A DNA stretch of 29,119 nucleotides from Acidobacteria bacterium UBA7540 (GTDB lineage Bacteria > Acidobacteriota > Terriglobia > UBA7540). Each line of letters begins with the position of its first letter. Position 1 is the stretch's first letter. Location: the NCBI GenBank assembly GCA_002478145.1, contig DLMI01000170.1, positions 1 to 29,119 of the forward strand, given 5' to 3'. A program made the position numbers and the translations under genes. Below are positions 7,488-15,270 of this stretch, one piece after another. The notes beneath the pieces are model-generated. The model had not been told where the DNA came from. It saw only the letters and a program-made list of their open reading frames with translations, and made no database searches.

Positions 7488-9122
7488 TTACAGCTTTGCC
7501 GCCTCCGCGAATTCCCTTAAGCGCTCGGCAACGCTCTTCACGTGCCGGGCCAGCGGCAGCTTTGATCCCTCTTCGAAAATGGGAATCAGCTTTTCAAGCT
7601 CCGGGCCGGAGACTGCACCCGTCAGGGCGACGCGAATGGGATGAAACAGGTCTTTGCCCTTCTTTCCGCTCTCCCGTTGAACCGCCTTGACGATTTCGCG
7701 AAAGCGCTCGTAGGTCAGGGTGGTTTCTGCCATGACTTTCGGAATGAACGCCTTGAGCACCTCGAGCGCGCCGACGTCTTCCGCAACGTGCCGGGTCTCT
7801 TCGGCGCTCACCACGACTTGCGCGTCGTAGTTGAAAATCAGCGAAGCGCGCTCCGGCAATTGTTCCAGACGGTCCACGGAAGGGGCTAGGAGTCGTACCA
7901 AATTGATAAACCACCGCATTGTGGTCCCATCCATCCCCGTTTGTGGAAGGTAACCTGCCTCAGTGAAATACGTCCACGCCCAGACTGCTGTCTGGACGGC
8001 AGGGGGGGCTTTGGCAGTCGTTTCGGCCAGGCGCCGTATTCCCCTCACGACATCGACGCTTAAGCCGGTGGGGCTTGCCAGAGCTTCATCGTCCAATGCC
8101 CCGACATCAATGGCTCGGTCTGCCTCGGCATCGAGTCGCACCTTGATGTAATGCCGGTTGAAGGAGTAGAGCTTGTCATTATCGAACACCGCCGGGCTCT
8201 TGGTGATGTGATCCAGTGAGAATTGCTCGACCAATTCTCTGGGAGTCAGGATTTCAGTTTTTCCATCCGCTGGCGACCAGCCCAGCAACGCCAGGTAATT
8301 GCGCAGCGCTTCGGGAAGAATCCCCATCTTGCGAAAACTCTCCAGTGACGTCGCGCCGTGCCGCTTGGAAAGCCGCGTCCGGTCAGAACCCAGAATGGTC
8401 GAGAGGTGCGCGAACAGTGGCGGCTCCCAGCCCAGTGCGTGGTAGACCGCGAGCTGGCGCGGGGTGTTGGAAATGTGATCGTCGCCGCGAATGACGTGGG
8501 TAATCTCCATCAGGTGATCGTCAATCACCACCGCATAGTTGTAGCCCGGATTCCCGTCCGAGCGCACCAGGATGGGATCGCCAATGACCTGAGCCGAAAA
8601 ACTGGTCGGCCCGTGGACGAGGTCGTTCCAGGAAAACGCACTTTCCACGATTTTCAACCGGATCGCGGCAGGCTCGCCCGCCGCAACCTTGCGCGCCGCC
8701 TCTTCGCGTGGACGCTTCCGGCAGCGTCCGGAATAGCGGGGCTGAAGTCCAACCTTCAAAGCCTCCTGGCGCTCCTGCTCGAGTTGCTCTGCCGTGCAGA
8801 AGCAGAAATAGGCGTGGCCCTGGTCAATCAACTGGGTGGCCAACCTGTGATAGGCCTCCTTGCGCTCGGATTGGCGATAGGGCGCAAACGCGCCGCCTTT
8901 GTCTGGTCCTTCATCCCAATCGATTCCGAACCAGCGCAGGTCCTCCAGCAACTGTTGCTCGTACTCTTCCTTGGAGCGCTCGACGTCCGTGTCTTCGATG
9001 CGCAAAACGAAAACGCCGCCGTAGTGCCGCGCAAAAAGCCAATTGAAAAGCGCCGTGCGGGCATTCCCCACGTGGACGTAACCCGTGGGGCTGGGTGCAA
9101 ACCGAACTCGAACCTTGGACAT
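7488..9122 (-). CDS. gltX: Glutamate--tRNA ligase
   Basis: Charges tRNA with glutamate; 544 aa. The HIGH motif is HVGN in RFAPSPTGYVHVGNARTA (residues 8-24) and the KMSKS-like motif is LSKRHG at 251-256. RIEDTDVERS, DGNPGYNYAVVIDD and IRGDDHISNTPRQ are family signatures. The ATG at 9122 is chosen because it begins the conserved MSKVRVRFAPSPTG and has AGGGAAGG upstream. An ATG at 9146 would add eight residues. The longer open frame up to 9410 is noncoding. Whether it also charges tRNA-Gln cannot be judged here. Confidence 0.96.
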   Translation of the reverse strand: MSKVRVRFAPSPTGYVHVGNARTALFNWLFARHYGGVFVLRIEDTDVERSKEEYEQQLLEDLRWFGIDWDEGPDKGGAFAPYRQSERKEAYHRLATQLIDQGHAYFCFCTAEQLEQERQEALKVGLQPRYSGRCRKRPREEAARKVAAGEPAAIRLKIVESAFSWNDLVHGPTSFSAQVIGDPILVRSDGNPGYNYAVVIDDHLMEITHVIRGDDHISNTPRQLAVYHALGWEPPLFAHLSTILGSDRTRLSKRHGATSLESFRKMGILPEALRNYLALLGWSPADGKTEILTPRELVEQFSLDHITKSPAVFDNDKLYSFNRHYIKVRLDAEADRAIDVGALDDEALASPTGLSVDVVRGIRRLAETTAKAPPAVQTAVWAWTYFTEAGYLPQTGMDGTTMRWFINLVRLLAPSVDRLEQLPERASLIFNYDAQVVVSAEETRHVAEDVGALEVLKAFIPKVMAETTLTYERFREIVKAVQRESGKKGKDLFHPIRVALTGAVSGPELEKLIPIFEEGSKLPLARHVKSVAERLREFAEAAKL

Positions 9123-9216
9123 AGTGTGAATGCCTTCCCTGGTCATGCGGACGAGGTCGCCGCGGCGACCGACCAAACATCTCGCACGCGGGGCTGTCCG
9201 CAGTGAGTAGTATAGC

Positions 9217-9373
9217 GCGGCCTTGTGGCCGCAACCAAGAACGAGGCTCACCGCCGAGGCGCTGAGACGCGGAGAAGGCCTTGGGGGTTCCCGCCCCTTT
9301 GCGCCCCTGTGCTTGTGATTACCTGATAATAAACAGCTTAGTTTCAATTTGGTTGCGGCTACGGGCCGCGTTG
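9217..9373. repeat. Inverted-repeat element upstream of gltX
   Basis: GCGGCCTTGTGGCCGCAACCAA near 9220 is matched in inverted orientation by TTGGTTGCGGCTACGGGCCG near 9349-9368, with few mismatches. They enclose about 110 bp. Each end is also a small palindrome. No coding frame is supported inside, so this looks like a degenerate non-autonomous element. It fills much of the 9123-9462 gap. Confidence 0.6.
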
Positions 9374-9462
9374 TGGTGTAGGTCTTTGTGCCCGCCGGGA
9401 AACTTGACACTTTTACTCAGAAGTTGCCTTTATCAGACGACTGCTTTGGGGATGAGGGACGC

Positions 9463-9822
9463 CTAATTCCTTGAATTCCTTGAGTGTAGTTCCTGGCAGA
9501 TGAGGCAGTACCGAGCCCAGGGGATAGCCTTGAGGCGATGGGGGGAGATCTCCCCGTGGCATCCTTCGCACGCACCATACGTCCCGCGAGCGCAACGACC
9601 AAGGGCGTGGTCAACTTCTCTCAGTAGCTGACTTCGCAGACTTGCGGTCACCGCTGTCACATCCTGCTCGGCAGTTTTAACTGCAAATTCAACAACATCC
9701 GGAGACTGAACACTTGTGGCCAGCGCTTCGGGCGCGCCTTTCGCCGATGCCAATAATTCGCTCCGTTTCTTCAACAATAAGGTTCGATAATGGTTCTTTG
9801 GAGACTTTACTGCTGTTCGCAT
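9463..9822 (-). CDS. DksA/TraR-family zinc-finger protein
   Basis: A 119-aa protein with a helical N-terminal part and a C4 zinc finger near the end: C85 and C88 in YGACEGCHGEI, C106 and C109 in YCLICQE. This layout is typical of DksA/TraR proteins, which bind the RNA polymerase secondary channel and, with ppGpp, tune transcription of rRNA and stress genes. The classical acidic DxxDxA coiled-coil tip is not clearly present, so it may be a paralogue and not DksA itself. The ATG is preceded on the minus strand by GAGGGGTGG. Confidence 0.88.
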   Translation of the reverse strand: MRTAVKSPKNHYRTLLLKKRSELLASAKGAPEALATSVQSPDVVEFAVKTAEQDVTAVTASLRSQLLREVDHALGRCARGTYGACEGCHGEISPHRLKAIPWARYCLICQELHSRNSRN

Positions 9823-9958
9823 TGATAACCACCCCTCTGGCCTCTGCTACAGAAGCCGTTTAACCAAACGCCCGCGATAAATGATGATTTAAGTAGCCCT
9901 AAGGTTGCACAGTTTTTGCGATTATTTTATTTATTGTATCCATGATTTTTCGTTCAGG

Positions 9959-9988
9959 TTACCAGACATTTAAGACCCGTGATACAAT
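9959..9988 (+). promoter_or_regulatory. Candidate sigma-70 promoter for the lutC-like gene
   Basis: TTACCA (9959-9964) and TACAAT (9983-9988) are separated by 18 bp, in an AT-rich stretch unlike its surroundings. Transcription would start near 9995, about 30-40 bases before the lutC start. The match at -35 is partial. The rest of the 9823-10024 gap holds no gene. Confidence 0.45.
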
Positions 9989-10024
9989 CCCTCGGCTTGC
10001 GTTCGAGCCACTTGGCCACGCGAG

Positions 10025-10783
10025 GTGTTACGATTGGCAAGACGCGAAGAGATAATACACCGGATTCGGAAGGCTTTGGGCCGTCCCTTGGATGGCTCCT
10101 CAGTGATTAGTGAAAGCACCCTACCACCAGCCTCGCCGCTGACCGGGATACTGCCTATCATCCCGCCCGAGGAACTGCTGCCGAAGTTCGAGGCAGAACT
10201 GACAAAAGTGGCTGGCATTGCCCACCGCGCCGCTAATCGCCAAGGGTTGGAAGAAATCCTGCTGACCATCCTCTCCCAGGCCAAGGCCAAAGGCGTGGTC
10301 CTTTCCCGCAATCCACTTTTGGCGGAGTTGAACCTCGAGCCGCTGCTCCGCGCGTGGGGCCAGGGCATCTCCGTTTGGCAGACCTCTGGGGGCGGAGATT
10401 CTCCTGGAGCCGAGGACGCTTCCCTGCGGGCCTTTGCCGAGGCCAGCCTCGCCGCGACTGTGGGGATCACAGGCGTGGAATTTGCGCTGGCGGAAACCGG
10501 CAGCTTGGTAGTTACCAGTTTGACGGAAGGCGCCCAACTGGCATCGCTAGCCCCGCCTGTGCATGTAGCTTTGTACCGGCGGAGTCAGTTGGTGGCGTCG
10601 CTCGATGAAGTCCTGGAAAGGCTTTCCGTGGCGAGCCATCCTGACCTGGCTCTACCCGGCCGTTCGGTTGTTTTCATCACTGGGACCAGCCGCACTGCCG
10701 ATATCGAACAGATCCTCATCCGCGGCGTCCACGGCCCGGGCGAACTCCACGCCATCCTAGTGGAAGCGGCCTGCTTTTCCTAG
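10025..10783 (+). CDS. LutC/YkgG family LUD-domain protein
   Basis: A 252-aa LUD-domain protein. In the LutABC system LutC supports oxidation of L-lactate to pyruvate with the iron-sulfur proteins LutA and LutB. Visible family features are the N-terminal REEIIHRIRKALG, the central AEASLAATVGITGVEFALAETGSLVV, and the C-terminal GPGELHAILVE. The GTG at 10025 opens the frame, but the TTG at 10034 has GAGGTG at better spacing and may be the true start. lutA and lutB are not adjacent. The TAG stop is the first codon of a repeat (10781). The symbol is left empty because the partners are absent. Confidence 0.87.
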   Translation: MLRLARREEIIHRIRKALGRPLDGSSVISESTLPPASPLTGILPIIPPEELLPKFEAELTKVAGIAHRAANRQGLEEILLTILSQAKAKGVVLSRNPLLAELNLEPLLRAWGQGISVWQTSGGGDSPGAEDASLRAFAEASLAATVGITGVEFALAETGSLVVTSLTEGAQLASLAPPVHVALYRRSQLVASLDEVLERLSVASHPDLALPGRSVVFITGTSRTADIEQILIRGVHGPGELHAILVEAACFS

Positions 10784-10932
10784 CAGGTTGCTGAAAAGCC
10801 CTTCCCTTCTGTCATTCTGAGCGAAGCGAAGAATCTCGCCCTGTCTTGAAGAAAATACGAGATTCTTCGTCGTCCCGCAGGGCGGGACTCCTCAGAATGA
10901 CAGCGCCTACGAGTTTTTCAGCAACCTGTTAG
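10781..10932. repeat. Composite nested inverted repeat after lutC
   Basis: The outer arms TAGCAGGTTGCTGAAAA (10781-10797) and TTTTCAGCAACCTGTTA (10915-10931) are inverted with one mismatch. Inside lies a complete family A element (10809-10903). The outer edge begins exactly at the lutC TAG stop. The structure looks like one repeat nested in another, or a larger two-layer element. Confidence 0.88.
10809..10903. repeat. Dispersed inverted repeat, family A copy 5
   Basis: The left arm starts CTGTCATTCTGAGCGAAGCG and the right end is CTCAGAATGACAG. The right arm contains the added palindrome GTCCCGCAGGGCGGGAC, like copy 1. It is nested within the outer CAGGTTGCTGAAAA repeat. Confidence 0.9.
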
Positions 10933-10962
10933 GGCGCGAAGCGTGTGAAAACTCCTTTTGAA

Positions 10963-11631
10963 TCAGAACTCTTCGCCCAGTGAAATATGGCCACGATGGC
11001 GAGCTGATAAGTGCGAGGTGTCGTTGTAGGTAATGAGCTGCCAACCATCTTCTCGGGATTGGATAATACTCAGCGCGGCATTTTCCATGATGAGCCTCCT
11101 TCTATAGTCGGAGGGAGACATTCCCAGGACGTGGCAGATCGCCAGGCGGCAAACAGTCTTGTGGAACACCACCGCCACCTGACCCTTGCGGTGCTTGGCC
11201 GCCAGAGAATCCAGGAAGGGCAGGACGCGTTGCTGGACTTCAAGGCCGCTTTCGCCGCCAGGAGGCGCGACCCTGCCAGGGTCGGCCTCCCAAGCGCGCA
11301 AAGTCTCGGGGTCGTTCTTCCTTATTTCCTCCAGCGTTTTCCCTTCCCACTGGCCGTAGTCAAGCTCGACGAGTCTATCGTCCACGACGGGTTCGAGGCC
11401 AATTCGCTCAGAGATGAAGTGGGCCGTGCCGATGGCGCGCTTCAGCGGGCTTGAATAGAGCGCATCAAAGGAGATGGGCTTCAGGCGCTCCGCCAACCTC
11501 TTCGCCTGCCGGCGCCCGGCCTCCGATAGCGGGATGTCGGACCGCCCACAAATCCGGTTCTCAGCATTCCATTTCGTCTCCCCGTGACGTACCAAATAGA
11601 AAAGTTCCATAGAATTAGACCGGGAAATCAT
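10963..11631 (-). CDS. Histidine phosphatase family protein (phosphoglycerate-mutase-like)
   Basis: A 222-aa protein of the histidine phosphatase branch. The phosphoacceptor histidine is in YLVRHGETKWN, the arginine in SSPLKRA, then ELDYGQWEGKTLEEI, and a second histidine in AVVFHKTVCRL. Such enzymes remove phosphate from small metabolites (cobalamin precursors, phosphoglycerate, sugars). The substrate cannot be told. The first ATG overlaps the lactonase stop (ATGA, 11628-11631). An ATG at 11610 starts the conserved MELFYLVRHGE and is equally possible. With the lactonase it forms a likely two-gene operon. Confidence 0.9.
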   Translation of the reverse strand: MISRSNSMELFYLVRHGETKWNAENRICGRSDIPLSEAGRRQAKRLAERLKPISFDALYSSPLKRAIGTAHFISERIGLEPVVDDRLVELDYGQWEGKTLEEIRKNDPETLRAWEADPGRVAPPGGESGLEVQQRVLPFLDSLAAKHRKGQVAVVFHKTVCRLAICHVLGMSPSDYRRRLIMENAALSIIQSREDGWQLITYNDTSHLSARHRGHISLGEEF

Positions 11632-12803
11632 TCGATCGGCACGAAGGTCACGCAGACGGGCGAAGGCACCTCAAGCACTTGGCCGGTTGGGGTCAGGCGG
11701 CCGGTGTTCGGGTCGATGCGGAACTGCACGATGCTGTCGGAGTCCTGGTTGGCTGCGAACAGATACGAGCCAGTTGGGTCGACCGCAAAGTTGCGCGGCG
11801 TCTTCCCGAGCGTGAGAGCGTACCCAATGGGCGTGAGAGTCCCTTTTCGATTGTTGATCGCGAACACGGCGATAGAGTCGTGCCCGCGGTTGGACCCATA
11901 CAGAAACTTCCCTGAAGGGTGCACTTGCACTTCGGCGGCCGTGCTCTCACCCTCGAAGTCCTTCGGAAGCGTTGAGATAGTCTGCAGCATGTGCAAAGCT
12001 CCGCTGGCCGGCTCATACGAAAACACGGCGACGGTGGACTGCAATTCGTTGATCACATATCCAAATCTCCCGCTCGTATGAAAGGCAAAGTGCCGCGGCC
12101 CTGCGCCGGGGTTGACTTTGGCGAAGGGGGGATTGTTTGGCGCGAGCGTGCCCTTCTCCGAATCGAAACGATAAACGAGCACCTCATCAAGCCCCAAGTC
12201 TGCGCTGATGGCGAACCGGTTGTCAGGTGACGGGTAAATCGAGTGCGCGTGTGGCCCCTCCTGGCGTTGAGGGTTGATGCTGGCGCCGCTGTGCCGCACA
12301 AAGGCCGAGGCCTCTCCCAGGCGGCCGTCTTTCAGAATTGGGAACACAGCCAAGCTTCCGCCACCGTAGTTGGCCGCCAGCACGTATCGCCCAGTCTTAT
12401 CCACCGCTATGTGGCAGGGGTCTGCGCCGCCTGACGGCACCTCGTTCAAAAGAGTGAGCTTGCCAGTCCCAGGATCAATGGCGAAGGCGCTGACTCCGCC
12501 GCTACTTCGCCCCTCATACTTCGATATCTCATTCACTGCGTAAAGGAATCGCCGGCTGGGATCTATCGCTAGAAACGAAGGATTGACGCTTTCGGCTGCC
12601 AGTCCCAGCGAGCTCAACTGGCCTGTGGCTGAATCGAAGCGATAAGCATAAATGCCTTTACTCTTTTTTTCGGTGTAAGTGCCGATGTAGACAAGATACT
12701 TGCTCTTGGTTGCAGCCGTTTCAGTGCCTTGAGCGTACAGGGTCAGTAGGAACGGCGCCGATAGCGCCGCAAGAACTAAGCAGAAGCATCGAATGGTTTT
12801 CAT
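11628..12803 (-). CDS. Secreted seven-bladed beta-propeller lactonase (YbhE family)
   Basis: A 391-aa protein of the YbhE/6-phosphogluconolactonase family. A signal peptide is visible (MKTIRCF, then a hydrophobic run to about residue 25), so the protein is probably periplasmic or secreted. Family signatures are YLVYIGTYTEKKSKGIYAYR, NPSFLAIDPSRRFLYAVNE, GGADPCHIAVDKTGRYVLAANYGGG, GPHAHSIYPSPDNRFA and GPRHFAFHTSGRFGYVINE. With a signal peptide it is unlikely to serve cytoplasmic glucose-6-phosphate metabolism, so the substrate is open. The ATG at 12803 is chosen over the longer frame because the signal peptide begins there. Overlaps the next gene by ATGA. Confidence 0.92.
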   Translation of the reverse strand: MKTIRCFCLVLAALSAPFLLTLYAQGTETAATKSKYLVYIGTYTEKKSKGIYAYRFDSATGQLSSLGLAAESVNPSFLAIDPSRRFLYAVNEISKYEGRSSGGVSAFAIDPGTGKLTLLNEVPSGGADPCHIAVDKTGRYVLAANYGGGSLAVFPILKDGRLGEASAFVRHSGASINPQRQEGPHAHSIYPSPDNRFAISADLGLDEVLVYRFDSEKGTLAPNNPPFAKVNPGAGPRHFAFHTSGRFGYVINELQSTVAVFSYEPASGALHMLQTISTLPKDFEGESTAAEVQVHPSGKFLYGSNRGHDSIAVFAINNRKGTLTPIGYALTLGKTPRNFAVDPTGSYLFAANQDSDSIVQFRIDPNTGRLTPTGQVLEVPSPVCVTFVPIE

Positions 12804-13071
12804 ACTGCTATGAAACCTCACTCGACCCCCTGGACGCAAGTGCTAAACTCGCATCCTGCCCCCTGGACAGGCTCTCGGAACGGCGGGCTTCTGGATGCTA
12901 TCCAGATCAAAGACATCGGGACAAGTCGGGACAGCACAGCCCCTGGCCGCAGCCGAAGGCCAGGCTTTCATTGCCCCGCCGCGGTGGGTCGATTGAAAGA
13001 CGCGAGTGTAGGCGAGTCCACTAAGCTGGCTGTCGATTAGGAGCAGGGACACAGGCCTCGTGGTTTCCGTA

Positions 13072-13099
13072 TTGTGTAATCGTCAGCCGGTGGTAGAAT
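13072..13099 (+). promoter_or_regulatory. Candidate promoter for the SIS-domain gene
   Basis: TTGTGT (13072-13077) and TAGAAT (13094-13099) with a 16-bp spacer. It would give a leader of about 155 bases if translation begins at 13262. Between the lactonase start and here (12804-13071) no gene is supported. Confidence 0.4.
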
Positions 13100-13261
13100 C
13101 ACATTCCAGCCTGTGTTTTGGCTTCAGGGGGCGCGGCGCCAGGCGGGGCATGTGTAATGCGCGTGGGGGTGTCGGAGGAGCGAAACAAGAGCCGAACTCG
13201 GCCCGCGACACTCGGGGGGAAAATTGATCGCGCGCCTACGCGGCCACAGGATGATTCACCC

Positions 13262-14305
13262 ATGACCACCTTGATGGCAGAGATTGCTCAGCAGCCGGCG
13301 GTCCTTTCGGGCTTGCGGAAGTTCTATACAAGCCCCGGAGCGATTCCCTCCAAGGCGTTGCGCGCGCTGGTGAAGCACTGGCCGCCCACCGTGGTGTTCA
13401 CCGGAATGGGATCGTCCATGTACGCGGCGTACCCGGCCCAGGCCTATCTGACTGCTCATGCTATCCGCGCTCTGGTCTGGGAGACTGGCGAGCTCGTGGA
13501 CCATCATATGAAGATCCTCGGCCCAGACACCCTCCTGGTGGTGGTCTCACAGTCGGGCGAAACGGGGGAAGTCCTCCGGTTGCTCGGCGCCCTGCCGAGG
13601 AAGGGTGGTGTGGTAGCGGTCTGCAATATGGAGGCGAGCTCGCTGGCCCGGCGAGCCAGCCTGTTGCTCCCCTTGATGGCCGGTCGCCCGGCGCCGGTGG
13701 GCACCAAGACTTACACCTGCGCCGTGGCCGTCCTGATGTACCTTGCGGTGACGATTGCCCGAAAGCCGCCCTACCCCCTCACCCAGGCGTTGATGCACGC
13801 CATCGAGGCCCAGGAAAAAATCCTCGAGCGGCACGACGAGCTGACCCCGCCCACCGTGGAGTTCTTTAACAAACCACACTACATCGCCTTGTTGTCCCGC
13901 GGAGCAGATCTCGCCTCGGTTTACCAGGGGGCGCTCTTGTTCAAAGAGGTGGCGAAAATGGGCGCGGAACCGATGAGTGCAGCTCAGTTCCGCCACGGTC
14001 CGATGGAGATCGTCGACCCCGCCCATCGCTATATTATCTTCGCCCGGCAAGGCGAAACCAAGCCGAAGCGCAAAGCCGACAATGGCCTGCTCAGGCTGGC
14101 GGAGGATATCCGTAAGCACGGCGGGCGCGTCCTGCTTTACGCCGACCTGCCTTTTGCCGACCTCACCAACGTGCGCCTCATCCCTGTTGAATCGGTCCGG
14201 ATGGGGTTGGGAACCCTGGTTGATTCCGTCCATATCCAATTGCTGGTGCATGACCTCGCTCTGCGCGCTGGCCTTGAGCCCGGCAGTTTCCGGTTCGCGG
14301 AGTAA
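13262..14305 (+). CDS. Double-SIS-domain protein (GlmS-isomerase-like / AgaS-like)
   Basis: A 347-aa protein with two sugar-isomerase (SIS) domains and no glutamine amidotransferase domain. The start MTTLMAEIAQQPAVLSGL matches the beginning of the isomerase half of glucosamine-6-phosphate synthase. The first SIS has FTGMGSSMYAA and VVSQSGETGEVLRLL. The second has LLSRGADLASVYQGALLFKEVAKMGAEPM and AAQFRHGPMEIV. Such stand-alone proteins act as amino-sugar phosphate isomerases or deaminases. The exact substrate is unknown. In-frame starts further up (ATG at 13157, TTG at 13118) would add a poorly conserved-looking extension. A CGGCGG-ATG-CCGCCG hairpin follows the stop. Confidence 0.88.
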   Translation: MTTLMAEIAQQPAVLSGLRKFYTSPGAIPSKALRALVKHWPPTVVFTGMGSSMYAAYPAQAYLTAHAIRALVWETGELVDHHMKILGPDTLLVVVSQSGETGEVLRLLGALPRKGGVVAVCNMEASSLARRASLLLPLMAGRPAPVGTKTYTCAVAVLMYLAVTIARKPPYPLTQALMHAIEAQEKILERHDELTPPTVEFFNKPHYIALLSRGADLASVYQGALLFKEVAKMGAEPMSAAQFRHGPMEIVDPAHRYIIFARQGETKPKRKADNGLLRLAEDIRKHGGRVLLYADLPFADLTNVRLIPVESVRMGLGTLVDSVHIQLLVHDLALRAGLEPGSFRFAE

Positions 14306-14313
14306 CTTCCGCA

Positions 14314-14328
14314 CGGCGGATGCCGCCG
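14314..14328 (+). terminator. Hairpin after the SIS gene, possible terminator
   Basis: CGGCGG and CCGCCG form a six-base stem around ATG, nine bases past the stop. The following GCTTTCC is only weakly T-rich, so termination is uncertain. Confidence 0.3.
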
Positions 14329-14482
14329 GCTTTCCGGTCACCGTTCCGCAACGCGACGACCGCTTATGTTGCAGCCGCCCGGGCGCAAATGGTCGATCGT
14401 TGCACAGGCGGCTCGTGAATCGTCCTGCAAAGGGCGATTGAATCTGGGAATCAGCAAGTGAGGTTTCTGGAGGGCAGCAGGC

Positions 14483-14713
14483 ATGAGCTGGCAAGGCCGG
14501 ATCGTCATTGACGCAAAGATTCTCACTGGGAAACCGACCATAAAGGGCACCCGGTTGGCTGTCGAGTTCATGGTGGACCTACTGGCTCAAGGCTGGGCGG
14601 AGGCTGAGATAGTGAAGAATTATCCCGGCTTGAATCACGAGGATATCTTGGCTTGTTTATCCTATGCCAGTGAGCTGCTCAAGTCGGAAAGAGTCTTTCC
14701 AACCTTGGTGTGA
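14483..14713 (+). CDS. DUF433 protein, antitoxin-like
   Basis: A 76-aa DUF433 protein. The family pattern is seen as GRIVIDAKILTGKPTIKGTRLAVEFMVDLLAQGWAEAEIV, then NYPGLNHEDILACLSYASELL, a winged-helix-like fold. DUF433 proteins are usually paired with a DUF5615 PIN-like protein and are thought to act as antitoxins. Here the partner starts at 14713, overlapping the stop, but is truncated. An orphan antitoxin is the likely state. Confidence 0.9.
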   Translation: MSWQGRIVIDAKILTGKPTIKGTRLAVEFMVDLLAQGWAEAEIVKNYPGLNHEDILACLSYASELLKSERVFPTLV

Positions 14714-14841
14714 TGATGCGGGTCCTGGCCAACGAGAACTTTCCCGGAGAGGCAGTCGAGGCACTGCGGTCACATGGGTGTGACGTGATATGGGCTCGAA
14801 CGGATTCACCAGGGTGGGACTCAATCGCTCTCAGGCAATGA
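14713..14841 (+). pseudogene. Truncated DUF5615 PIN-like toxin partner
   Basis: A 42-codon frame starting at the overlapping ATG (TGATG at 14711-14715). It reads MMRVLANENFPGEAVEALRS, then HGCDVIWARTDSPGWDSIAL, and stops. This matches the first third of DUF5615 proteins, which begin with a (D/N)ENF motif and are usually about 110-120 aa. The rest, including the conserved later acidic residues, is missing: a minus-strand gene begins to overlap at 14821. The frame was probably cut by a deletion or recombination near 14815. Confidence 0.75.
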
Positions 14842-15060
14842 ATCTTCGAATTCCTCAAGAGCTTCGAAGGCGTGCTGAGTTTTTAACCTGAGCGTGTCGA
14901 GCTCAACCTCAAGGTCAGGCAGAAGGTCCAAATATGCTTCGCTCCCTCGAGGCAAGCGCCCCAGCCGCCGGCGAACCTCCTGAACCCGCCCACACCATTC
15001 ATCAACTTCATCAAGAAGCCGCTCAACCGTCGAAAGATTAGGCGCTGTCTTAGTGGCCAT
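14821..15060 (-). CDS. Small hypothetical coiled-coil protein, 79 aa
   Basis: Not recognised. The protein is 79 aa, rich in Glu, Leu and Arg, with heptad-like spacing (ERLLDEVDEWCGRVQEVRRR and LEVELDTLRLKTQHAFEALE), so probably mostly helical. No signal peptide or metal motif. It lies 4 bp downstream of the 64-aa gene, and the two are probably cotranscribed. Its 3' end overlaps the truncated toxin frame on the other strand. Confidence 0.65.
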   Translation of the reverse strand: MATKTAPNLSTVERLLDEVDEWCGRVQEVRRRLGRLPRGSEAYLDLLPDLEVELDTLRLKTQHAFEALEEFEDSLPESD

Positions 15061-15064
15061 AAAC

Positions 15065-15259
15065 CTACCAGTCCCTTTCCAGTCGCCGAGTCAGTTCTGC
15101 GACTTTCTCTTTCACTACCTCGATCTCACTGCGCCAGTGTGCTATCAGAGATTCGTCGGGATGAGGTTTGGAGAGTTCACCGCGAATCTTTTCCTCGTGT
15201 CCCTCGATCATCCGCTGGCGCCCTGCGATTTTCTTTCGCAGGTCTTTGTTTCTCCCCAT
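15065..15259 (-). CDS. Small hypothetical helical protein, 64 aa
   Basis: Not recognised. A basic N-terminus (MGRNKDLRKKIAGRQRMIEG) is followed by charged helical sequence (HWRSEIEVVKEKVAELTRRL). No catalytic or membrane motif is seen. A TATAAT box lies only 11 bp upstream of the ATG, so the mRNA may be leaderless or nearly so. It precedes the 79-aa gene with a 4-bp gap. Confidence 0.6.
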   Translation of the reverse strand: MGRNKDLRKKIAGRQRMIEGHEEKIRGELSKPHPDESLIAHWRSEIEVVKEKVAELTRRLERDW

Positions 15260-15270
15260 CTCAGATTGCT

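Noticed and set aside
9123..9410. Upstream extension of gltX
   Set aside because: The conserved protein begins at 9122 with its own ribosome site; the extension crosses an inverted-repeat element.
13547..14494. A 315-codon open frame on minus opposite the SIS gene
   Set aside because: Shadow of a conserved double-SIS protein; no domain recognised.
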